Shown one piece after another: positions 1 through 9,770 of a DNA stretch of 64,000 nt. Source of the DNA: Sipunculus nudus (lineage: Eukaryota > Annelida > Sipuncula > Golfingiida > Sipunculidae); the NCBI GenBank assembly GCA_026874595.1, contig CM049311.1:66135953-66199952 (forward strand), read 5' to 3'. The position numbers and the translations under genes are program-made. Every line of letters starts with the position of its first letter. Position 1 is the stretch's first letter. The notes beneath the pieces were generated by a model, which saw only the letters and a program-made list of their open reading frames with translations, searched no databases and was not told the origin of the DNA.

Positions 1-247
1 AGGATTTACGGGGGGGGGGGGGGGCACGGGGAATACTATTTTCTGACCTATTATATCTTTGAAGGAGAACGACATACGCTTACTACCTAAAATCAGCGCC
101 GGATTTTGCGTCATGAATCATTTTATTCCCTATACCTCTGCATGCTACAGTCATGTATAAATTCTGAAAGCACTTACCCCGACCCCTTCTAATATTCTGA
201 ATTTTATATAATAATAATAACATGATAATAATAACATAATAATAACA

Positions 248-645
248 TGTATTACGAAGAGAAATTGCTCAGGGGAAAATACTGGGCCGATCCGGGATTC
301 AAACCCATGTGGATGGCTCAAGTCCGGGTTACCAACCGCTTCGCTAGAAAAGCACGCTTCACTAGCGAGACAGTTCGATCCGCTTTTATGTCACCCCGTC
401 ACACACCCCCTCTTAAGGGCGTTCTGCTAACAGAACAAGACTAATTATCCCAGGAAACACACTTTGGTCAGCTTATTTCCTGGGCCACAAAGTTTACCGT
501 CACGTTGAACGAGCCCCCATTTTGTTACAAAGACAAATTATTCAGGGAAAAAAATTGGGCCGATCCCGGATTCGAACACATGTCGGTGTGGCGCACAAGT
601 CCGGCGTTCAAACCGCTTCGCTAGCAGTTCGGTCCGCTTTAATGT
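248..645 (-). mobile_element. Miniature LTR retroelement (TRIM-type), copy A, 5' LTR truncated
   Basis: Read on the minus strand. Terminal repeats lie at 248-403 and 523-about 645, the latter truncated and internally deleted. The internal region is only 404-522, too short for gag or pol. Next to the LTR at 523, the strand complementary to 508-519 matches the 3' end of tRNA-Pro in 11 of 12 bases (primer-binding site). Adjoining the other LTR is a polypurine run (complement of 404-415). Each LTR carries a tRNA-like A box and B box on the minus strand. Confidence 0.7.
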
Positions 646-2719
646 TACAAATGTTATCACGAAATAATTGTATGCTTTTGCAGATAATATATCACAGAAA
701 GTAACACTTGAAAAATTAATTGGAAAGGCCATGGTTCTCAGGCGCCGCCCGCGTCAATTTTATACCCCGCATGAAAAATTTTTATTTTGATTTTCAATTC
801 AAGCTTGCCAATTATGAGCTCCAGCCGCTTGGACATTTTTTTAAGAAGATAAAATCATACAATTTTTTTGATAAAATTTCCTTTGTTATGTAGTGCTTTT
901 ACTTGTTTAGCATAAGAAACATATTATTATAATGCTTTTCTCTTATCATTTTACATTTTTATCGAAACATACAAAAAATTAAAAATAAAAAACTCGCCCG
1001 TTCCTGAAAAAAGTGCCTGAGAACCAAACCTTATTTTTTGCCTCAGTTGTAATGCTTTCTGTAGATAAGACGGTAATTTACTGGAAAATATGGTAACGGC
1101 AGTTCGTTGCTGTATTTTATAATTGCGGGCAATAAACACCTTCGCACGGAGTCAACTTAAGTAGATGTCGCACATTTTTAAAAGTCGACGTATTGACCCT
1201 ATTACTAATTGGTTCTTGGGCGGCTTCCGATCGTCTATTCAGCAAGTATCCTCCATGTCTGTGTAACTTCCGATAACAGCATATGTTTTACATTTAGTTT
1301 CTTCATTCTCCCCCGGTATAGTGTCTCCATGTTAATTTGAGCAATGTTTTTAGGCAACATGTCTGTTTGGTAGATTCTGATTTAATTCAGGACCAGTTGA
1401 GGAACATTGCAAAGTAATAACATAATATAATGACAAGACTACTACTAATAATAAATAAAAGGGCATTTCTCTCCAGGCCAAATCCCCATTTCTTCTCACC
1501 CTTCCCTTGAATATTCCTCAAGTGTAAAATATTATAGTAAGAGAGAAACAGATAATGTACGTGCATATAAATTGGCCTACCGCCAAGTACGTTAACAGAA
1601 TTGTTTGAAGAAGCATAGGTTTGAGATTTTATAAAGTAAAGTATTGACAGATGATCCAGATGATCTACGGGTATGCACTAGTAATTTGAGTTAATCATTG
1701 AAATGACGGTAAGGGAGAACTGCATTTTGCACTGATGGCAATACTTAAAACGAAAATGAAGGGATCTGACTAAAAACATGTATCAATTTTCGGTCCTTGG
1801 ATGAACCTAACTCAAAATCCAACGTGTCACTTTGTAATTGGATAATGATTTTTTATTAATGACTTTTTAATTTTTGAATTTTTAAGTTTTGGATGTCATA
1901 TTTATGCATTTCTGTATTTTTAGCCAGCCGTTTAATTATTAATAACTGAAAAATGACAATCCATTTAATGTTTGACTGGAACAAAATTTCATGTTGATAA
2001 ACAACAATATATTTGCGCACTGCATAATTATATTATTAATGAATTTATAAAAAGTTTTGAAATTTTCCGCAGTAAGCCGTTTTTCTATCTCAAGATTATG
2101 GTTAAGTTTGCATTTTTGTGGCTTCAATATATTACATGTATTTCTAGTAAAACAGGCGTTCATGCATAATATTAATACGCTGAATCTATTTCCTATTAAA
2201 CCATAAAATAATATTAATATTCTGGCTTAAAAATTCCAAATTGTGCCCATTCTGGTAGAGCTTAATGCTTACAGATTAAACATGCATTGTCCCTGCTTTA
2301 CATAACGCTAATACTTTATATACATCGGGCAATATATATTGTAAAAATTGATCAAAAAAATATCATGTTTAACTCAGTGAATAAGGTTATTTTTACATGC
2401 ATGTTTATTGTGTGTTGGAAATAATTACATTACAACAGTCCAGACAAATTCAAATTGGTTTTGCGTGGAAATGTCATAATATTTGTATCAGGGAACATGT
2501 GTCAAGCATATTTCGTAAGCATTATGATTTATTTGAAAGTTATAAACTCAGAATCTATAGACATTTGTCTTAATCTCACATTTCTTCACACGTGTGCCCC
2601 TGCTTTCAAAGAAATCTAGAATGGCTTTGTTTTTGCAGCGCCAAAAAGACATATATTTCCCCTATGGGCCATCCCTAAACATTAGAGGTAAAATATGATT
2701 TATCTAAAATAAATATTTT
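646..2719. other. Intergenic, AT-rich, nothing recognised
   Basis: No exon-like, RNA or element-end signal was seen; short open frames here look random. Confidence 0.6.
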
Positions 2720-2925
2720 AGATTTCAGCAGGTGTGACTTTGAAGGTCAAGGTCAACGCTTTTCAAACTTTGTTGGAACAATTTGGTCTATCAAATGTGA
2801 GGACGAATTAAGAAATAATTCTAAAGTTATGAGGTTCACAATAATTTCACATTTCGGCAGATTTGACCTTGAATATGAAGGTCAAGGTCACCAGATCGAA
2901 CTCATTCGATATTTTTGGGATGAAC
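2720..2925. repeat. Two diverged copies of an AGGTCAAGGTCA-bearing repeat
   Basis: The copies near 2726-2845 and 2850-2925 both have TTC(A/G)GCAG, a TTTGAC/TGACTT phrase and GAAGGTCAAGGTCA, followed by AT-rich sequence with AACAATT. The motif also contains the extended nuclear-receptor half-site TCAAGGTCA. It ends near the start of the miniature LTR element, copy B. Confidence 0.55.
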
Positions 2926-2982
2926 AATTAGTGTTTCAAATTTTGGAGGAAAATATGCAGCCCTTCACAAGACAATAACTAT

Positions 2983-3578
2983 TGTTATGAAGACAAATTG
3001 TTCAGGGGAAAATATGGGGCCGATCCGGGATTCGAACCACTAACGGTGGCGCACAAGCCTGGCGTACCAACCGCTTCGCTAGCAAAGCAAGCTTCACTAC
3101 AGTTCTGTCCGCTTTTATTTCACCCCGTAACACACCCCCTCTGCTATCAGAACAAGACAAATTATCCAAGGAGTCACACTTTGGTCAGCATATTCCCTGG
3201 GCCACAAAGTTAACTGTCACGTTAGACGTACCCCAATTTTGTTACGAAGACAAATTTTTGAGGGGAAAAATCCTGGGCCGATCCGGTAGTCGAACCCAGG
3301 TCGGTGGCGTACAAGTCCGGCGTACCAACCGCTTCGCTAGCAAAGTAAGCTTCACTAGCGAGACATTTCGGTCCGCTTTTATGTCACCCCGTAACATACC
3401 CCCTCTAAAGAGCGTTCTGCTATCAGAACAAGACTAATTATCCCAGGAGTCATACTTTGGTCAGCTTGTTCTCTGGGCCACAAAGTTAAGTGTCACGTTA
3501 GACGAGCCCCCATTTTGTTACGAAGACAAATTTTTGAGGAGAAAAATCCTTGGCCGATCCGGGAGTCGAACCAAGGTC
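2983..3578 (-). mobile_element. Miniature LTR retroelement (TRIM-type), copy B, tandem LTR-int-LTR-int-LTR
   Basis: Three terminal repeats (2983-3132, 3240-3396, 3516-about 3578, the last truncated) alternate with two internal segments (3133-3239 and 3397-3515). This is the product expected from unequal LTR recombination. The minus-strand primer-binding site TGGGGGCTCGTC (complement of 3501-3512) matches a tRNA-Pro 3' end exactly over 12 bases and starts 3 bases after the LTR end. The complements of 3133-3143 and 3397-3410 are purine-rich. The repeats carry the same tRNA-like promoter as copies A and C. Confidence 0.75.
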
Positions 3579-3990
3579 TATTTCTCGAACAATCCAAAGA
3601 ATCTAACATGATACACAGTAAACACGCGTTACAGGAAACATCTAGAAAACATCGCTGTGTCTCTACATACCAGGGTTCACACGTGAGCCGACCCGGCTCG
3701 GTCAGGCAAGAAAGCCCCAAGCTAGCATGACAACAAGAGTTCAACCAGTACGGATTAAACTGAGAGTGTAACGACCGGCCAGGCGAGACCGCTACCACAC
3801 GAGTTACGCCCGTGTCACACAATAAAAAAGACATCTGTGACACAATCAATAATTGTTCATGTTCACTAAGTTTTTGTGATTTTCCATGGTTTCCACATTG
3901 CGGGGATAATACCATGTAACGAAAGCAGCCGAGCTTCCTTCGGCAAAGACCGGAATGCGACCTTTTCGCCATTCACAAAAACTCCCTCAA
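3579..3990. other. Less AT-rich stretch next to miniature LTR copy B, unidentified
   Basis: A 159-codon minus-strand frame spans 3493-3972 but includes LTR sequence. The segment has TRIM-unlike sequence with a minus-strand TAGCGGTCTCGCC that resembles an A box. It may be another repeat into which the LTR was cut. No product recognised. Confidence 0.3.
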
Positions 3991-5817
3991 GCACGGGATT
4001 AAGCGGCTTAAATCAAGGTCTATTGTGCATGTGAATAACCCTACTTAATCCCGAGGGATTTAAGCATGTTTTGCTCTGACCCTGTGCACGGTCAGTAAAT
4101 GTAAGAAACACATGACTCTCGCTTTATGAAAAGGAGGGGTTCAACGAAGAGGGATAAAACATAATAAAAGGTCTACAATTCCGGCAGGAAAAGGGGTGAG
4201 GATAGGTGAAGGCGGGGTTTGCAGGCCATATAGGTTCGATATCATGATGATTAAAAAAACGGTTGCGTATTTATTTTGGTCCGCTTCTGCTGCTGAGGTA
4301 TGCATGCTTCCGTATCTTTCTTCGGGAATAGTCTACTTGCCTTAAAACGTACATTTAATTCATCTGTCATGTCTTCCTCACATCAACTTATTCTTTGTAT
4401 GTCAAACCTGAATGTTCCCTCTCCCCATTACGCACCCCTCTCGCAAATGTAAACATTACTCACCAAGTTCTTTAAAGAAACATACCCATATATTAATTTC
4501 TTGCCAGGAGCGCAGCGCCGCAATATAAATACCAACAAAAAATATATTTGCACATATCTGAACGAGATAGTATCTCACTGAAAATCTATTTGTTTTACTA
4601 TTAGAGCCAACATTCTTCATCTAAATTAATCCATCTCCCCAACCGCGGTAATAAGCCCGGTATACCGGGTTTATCAGCTAGTCATTATATATTTACCTTT
4701 CACATTGTATATACTTGGACAAGAGCCAATATTGAAATAGGGTAATTTGTTGAGATCAACTGACACAGCTTTTGTGATTGAATTTTTACAGTGCAATATT
4801 ATATTGGAAAAATCTAAACTAATTGTTAAATAAAAACAATTTGCATCATGGCCACGTATGCCACAATAAATAAGCCACTAAACTACAGCTTTCATATTTC
4901 CAGTTTCTCAGTCAAGCTGGTATATAATACAGCTGTAAGATAACACAAGATTATTTTCCAAGATAAATCTACTTTAATTAAAGTTTAATTTAAGAAGTTT
5001 TTTTTTGTTTATTCATTTCCTGCTGAAATGCCACACGGTATGCAGATTCTGTTCTGTTCACTGGCGCAATAACATGAATGCAAATTTAACTATTAATTTT
5101 CCTCTTAGATCTAAACAGCTTGAGCTCCAACAGGCGGATGCCAATAAGTCACATTCTATGGTTACTAAGCTAAGTCCACGAGTCAATGGCACACGTGTCA
5201 TCAAAATGCTAAACAGTGCCCGCTCCGGGGCTAAGGTAAGAACTAGTAGACAAGATGCACACTCATGCTTGGGCTTATTTGCACAAGTCGCTGTGGCTAA
5301 ACTTGACGTGATATTGACATTAGCATACATTTACTAATAAATTTTCTTGGTCATATGAAAATCAGTGGGAGAGTCAGTACCTTGGCGCTATCACTCCGTT
5401 ATATCTCGTCTAGGAACAAAAGATATTCCTTTAACCCTTAATCAAACTAGGCCGGAAACCGTCGATTCTACATCCACGCACACGTTTGTTCCTTGTGTTT
5501 ATATACACGTGGACCATTAAAAAATCCAGACACAATTTATTATGGACATCTGGTGGAAAAACAGTGCAACCAGAATTTTGCATGGAACATTTTGCAACTA
5601 GTTACCTGTCATATTCCGCATATACGACACCAACCACTTTTGGATACATGGAATTTCTATTTGTAAACATTGACGGATGTTTAATTTGTAGTTGTAGATT
5701 AACAAGCTCATCCATCTGTTACAAAGGCGTTATGAGAACCTGTCTTAGCAGGAGTTATCTACAGGACATTAATATGTTCGCAAATACGCCAGAAATCACA
5801 TGCCATTGTCGGCGAAA

Positions 5818-5819
<2 letters not shown>
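3991..5819. other. Intergenic, nothing coding recognised
   Basis: Contains a perfect 14-bp palindrome CCCGGTATACCGGG at 4656-4669. The overlapping 110- and 90-codon frames near 5005-5337 have no recognisable product. Confidence 0.55.
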
Positions 5820-5887
<68 letters not shown>

Positions 5888-6025
5888 TGGAAAGGGTATA
5901 CACAGAAAAGTAGTTCACTGCCAGTATTCATACGTCTCTCTCTCTCTCTCTCTCTCTCTCTAACTCTCTCTCTCTCTATATATATATATATTTTATAAAT
6001 AAATAAATATATATATATATATATA
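5820..6025. repeat. Compound microsatellite (AT)n-(TC)n-(TA)n
   Basis: About 66 bp of pure AT (5820-5885), then CT repeats (about 5934-5977) and further TA repeats. Open frames across it encode only (Ile-Tyr)n. Confidence 0.95.
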
Positions 6026-6037
6026 AAAGGGCCGTAG

Positions 6038-6110
6038 CGGGGGGGGGGGGGGGCTAGTAGGCGGATTCGAGGAGATATCCGCGAAGGGGGAGGGGGTGGG
6101 AGGGGGTGTC
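6038..6110 (+). other. G-rich segment with G-quadruplex potential
   Basis: A run of about 15 G is followed at 6086-6107 by GGGGG-A-GGGGG-T-GGG-A-GGGGG, four G runs with one-base loops. A second G run lies near 6432-6446. This resembles the G-rich ends of the small inverted-repeat elements elsewhere in the window, but matching ends were not established. Confidence 0.5.
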
Positions 6111-6469
6111 TACCTACCATGGTGTGTAAGATTTTGAAAAAAACTGTAAGTACCCTACTGCATTCTGGTGCATTTTTGCTGTCATTTATTGGTCAATGCT
6201 TATTTAGTAAACTGTACCTCCTTGTAAAGAGATTGTTTGTCTGGCAGTGGGTGCATTTCAATCAGAAAATCATTTTGCAAATTTTTTGGCACCTGAAATC
6301 CCGGAGGCTGCGGCCCTGTATATATGGTACTGCAAAACTGAGGGCGAGAAGCTTGGGAGGATATATGTATATGTGAGAGTGTAAATGCTCAATAATAAAA
6401 TTGTGAATGTTTCTATACCCATCATTTTGTTGGGGGGGGGGGGGGGTCCCGGCTTTCGCCGCCTATGCA

Positions 6470-7337
6470 TACATTTTGCAGAAAAGGTAGGTGAGCAGAC
6501 AGGTTTAAATTGAAATGTTGAGTTAGTAAGGTCACTACCCCTAAGCGTTAAGGGTAACCCACGATAATTAAGAATCGCTTTTAAATTACTTGCGAGGGAG
6601 GCCGGAACCTCTTTACTTCTACATTAACTTTTAAGAGTACTTTAAAATATGCTTTCAGCTGATGAAATATTTATTATTCTCCACCTCAGGGGAGTGGAGA
6701 TATGGTGATCAATTTGTCTGTCCGTAAAAATTCATATTTGATGTTATATCATAAAAACTGTCCTTCAAATTCCTCTCTAATTTAATTCGGAGGTGTATCT
6801 TGCAGGTCCCCCAAATTGATTAGGTTTCGGTCACACTTTATGTTGATATTCATTTATTTATTTATGTTTTCTTTGAGCAAAATTTAAACAGTTTCAATTT
6901 GTGTTTTTAAAAATCATGCAAATGCTCATACTGAAATCCAGTAAAGAACTGATTCGTGGATGTAGGACTCTTATTTCGCTACATTTTGTAGATGAAAAAC
7001 AGACACCCGTTCTTCGTAGCGGTTCAAACAAGGACCATAGATAACCAGCAATCATTAATTTTATTTGCTCTAAAATTTCTTAAATGGAACCACACGTTAT
7101 GAATCGCCCTGGGCGTCATTGTATCGGACATTTAATAACCAGCCTATAGATGTCTAACATATGGTTACCAGCTCTTAGGAAGTCCGATGTGATAGACGAA
7201 TCGTTTAAAGTTGCATAATATGAAGTTGACCGAGCCTTGAAAGAAATATTTGAGACATACCGTTAACGTTAGCCATTTCATCACCTTGATGAGACTTTAA
7301 AAAATGACCTTGAGGTTAATAGGAATTTAAAAAGAAT
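6470..7337. other. Intergenic, nothing recognised
   Basis: AT-rich; a GGGGAGTGGAGATATGG phrase near 6690 followed by TTGTCTGTCCG resembles a dispersed repeat, but no boundaries were found. Confidence 0.5.
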
Positions 7338-7642
7338 ATGAACCGTGACCAGCTCACGCCCCCTGACACCTGAATCGTGACCAGCTAACGCCCCGTGACA
7401 CCTGAACCTTGACCAGCTTACGCCGCGTGACTTTGAACCGTAACCAGCTAAAGCCCCGTGACACCTGAACCGTGACCAGCTAACGCCCCGTGACACCTGA
7501 ACCTTGACCAGATTACGCCGCGTGACTTTGAACCGTAACCAGCTAACGCCCCGTGACACCTGAACCATGACCAGCTAACGGCCCGTGACATCTGAACCAT
7601 GACCAGCTAACGCTACGTGACACCTAAACCGTGACCAATCGC
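7338..7642. repeat. 32-bp minisatellite with a three-unit higher-order repeat
   Basis: About nine units of 31-32 bp of the type TGAACCGTGACCAGCTAACG plus CCCCGTGACACC. Three variant units in order (..CCCCGTGACACC, ..GCCGCGTGACTT, ..CCGTAACC) repeat twice as a block of about 95 bp. Confidence 0.9.
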
Positions 7643-8898
7643 CGAAAACAGGTGGTCGTAGCGATTCTCAGCAACTTTTGCATAAACCTTGCGATCAAAC
7701 TGGGACAAGATTGTCGCTGTTGGACCAACATAACACTATCCATGACATTCATACAACTAGTCATATGTGGTCGTGCAAATAGCCTATTGACTCATCTATG
7801 ACGACCTTTATGACCACATAGTGGTAAAAATATATTAGTTGGTTGTGATTATGTGAGAAGGTCGTGAGACTTCGTACGAAAATCTGTTATCATTTTACCG
7901 TTATATACGACTACCCATGAACAAACCAGGCTTAGGGAGATGTGCAGTAGGGAAAACCTTCTTACCACCAATGACGTATCATGTGACCTGTCTACGATTG
8001 TTCATGTGAAATACTACAATCGTAGATCCTGCTCCGCAGTACACAATATCTCAATGAGATGTTTACAAATCTTATATTGTTACCAACGCCAATTAAGATC
8101 TGCTGACGCTTTGTTGGTTAAGTGAATCTGATTGAAACACATATAATATATTGGTCGGTACGTAGAACATTAAGATAATTGGTTATCTTGGTAATCATTT
8201 CGAAGCCGCAAGGCGTTTTCTCGTATTTTACGCCAAAATGGCAAACTTCCTTACCGAGACTGACAGATACGTCCAAAAACCTATATTTAAAGCTAGACGT
8301 ATGCAAGCGATCTCTTAGAGACAGCCCCCCCCCCGCGTTTGGGCGATAATGGGGATATGGTGTACCGTGTTAAGGTTAAAAAAAAGTGCAGTTCAGTGAC
8401 CTAGGACTAATATTTTGCCCAGATTTCAGATATGGAAATAAACGTTTCAATTCCTTTAAGCGTCGTTTCTTACAGGGGAGCATAAAAAAATTTATATCCA
8501 AAATCATATCCATTGAACTAAGTATTTACAACTCCGTTATCAGCAAGGTTTCCGTTGTTACTTCGTGTTCTTATTTACTTTATAACTATGACCACATTAT
8601 TAATATGGGAAGAGGTAAAATAGTTTTTGCCAATGAAAATAAGCCCGACCACGGTGAACGTTTATTACATTTACCTAAAACCCGAGGTATGAGAGAGTAA
8701 ACGCAAATTTGAAATGTTCACCTGAGAGTTTTTTTTTTATTAATAACTGTAAAAAATATTAGACTTTATCAAACACTATTCTTTTCTCTACAAAACATCA
8801 CGAACCAGATTTTTTTAAAATTAAGAAACATTTTTCATTTTTCATGAAGTTATGGAGGGGATTATTTGATTTGACGGACTTTCATGCCGTCATTATAA

Positions 8899-8900
<2 letters not shown>
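7643..8900. other. Intergenic, nothing recognised
   Basis: The 104-codon frame at 8386-8700 matches no family I know and shows no splice or codon support. Confidence 0.5.

Positions 8901-8957
<57 letters not shown>
8901..8957. repeat. (AT)n microsatellite
   Basis: 57 bp of uninterrupted AT. Confidence 0.95.
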
Positions 8958-8958
<1 letters not shown>

Positions 8959-9129
8959 GGTAACTTAACAGCCACTTTTAGCTAGACAGTTGTTCTTACT
9001 ATTACATTTATTTTTTTTTAAATTACTGTGGAGTGCTGATAATCCCACTTTCACTGATTAACAGGAACACAATCTGTTTTTGAATTGGTTTGAGATACAC
9101 TAAAAAAAATGTCGTTTTGCTCTGATATG

Positions 9130-9589
9130 TAAACTTTTGTGATTTTCCCACGCAGAGGATTTGTCCCACGGTTCGAAATATTTACGGGGGTGTAAAATGA
9201 GATCAGTGGCTTCTGACGTGTTCAGTGTTTCCGTTCGATTTGTACTAATGCACGGGGGGAAGGGCGTGGAGGTTCTCGCAGGGGACGCGCATTTTAATTA
9301 GCTGCGCTGTTATTGGCTGCGAGCTCGATAGGTCTCTTTCACAAGCCATTCGGCGGCAGTCCATCAGCGTACAAGCCATCAGTACAGATCACGGGCAACT
9401 CACCTAGCGGGCAAGGAGGCGGAAACTTTACACAAACTTGTGAGCAAAGGCGCACTCCTCGACGTTAAATAATTCCTTGTGAGGGAGTCAATTCCCAGTT
9501 GACTCGGAATAAGAGAAGCCGCACGCGGAGGGCCGTTCACACAACGTAGTGCTGGACAGAGCGAGAAACAGCCCGCAAACACTCACAAT
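9130..9589 (+). promoter_or_regulatory. Probable promoter and 5'UTR of the LDLa precursor gene
   Basis: This segment is distinctly less AT-rich than its surroundings and abuts the start codon. It contains TGACGT (CRE-like half palindrome, 9214-9219), GGGCGTGG (KLF/Sp1-like, 9262-9269) and an ATTGG (inverted CCAAT box, 9312-9316). No convincing TATA box was seen. The start site is unknown; a 5'UTR beginning between about 9340 and 9400 would be consistent. Motif assignments are by eye. Confidence 0.4.
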
Positions 9590-9770
9590 ATGCAAACAGA
9601 TTTGCCCGTCGCGGCCCTGCTGGTCAGCTTGTTGGGTTTGGCAGCCGCCTTACCTCCGTTCCACATACGTTCAGCACTGCCACCGTTCCACGTTCGATCA
9701 GCCTTATCTTCAAATCTAAGGGTGCCACATGACTACGTGGATAGACTTTTGCCAGACACTCATAGTCCAA
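9590..9770 (+). CDS. Exon 1: signal peptide and tandem LPPFH(I/V)RSA peptide
   Basis: The ATG has A at -3 and is followed by VAALLVSLLGLAAA, a typical signal-peptide core. The frame is open for 60 codons and leaves one base (a) before the donor GTAAGT at 9771. The 27-bp units 9650-9676 and 9677-9703 are tandem duplicates encoding LPPFHIRSA and LPPFHVRSA; the rest reads LSSNLRVPHDYVDRLLPDTHSP. No dibasic site lies in this exon, so any peptide release would rely on single Arg or on Lys-Arg at residues 65-66, encoded by exon 2. Local GC content is higher than in the flanks. The exon boundary rests on the donor and on the phase match with exon 2. Confidence 0.8.

Noticed and set aside
3493-3972. 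159-codon minus-strand open frame
   Set aside because: Overlaps the miniature LTR and an unidentified repeat; no protein family resemblance.
5486-6120. 170- and 121-codon frames on opposite strands
   Set aside because: Both depend on the AT/CT microsatellite and encode Ile-Tyr or Glu-Arg runs.
7281-7568. 95-codon repetitive frame (VSRGVSW units) on the minus strand
   Set aside because: Frame stays open only because the minisatellite unit lacks stops in one phase; no start or splice support.
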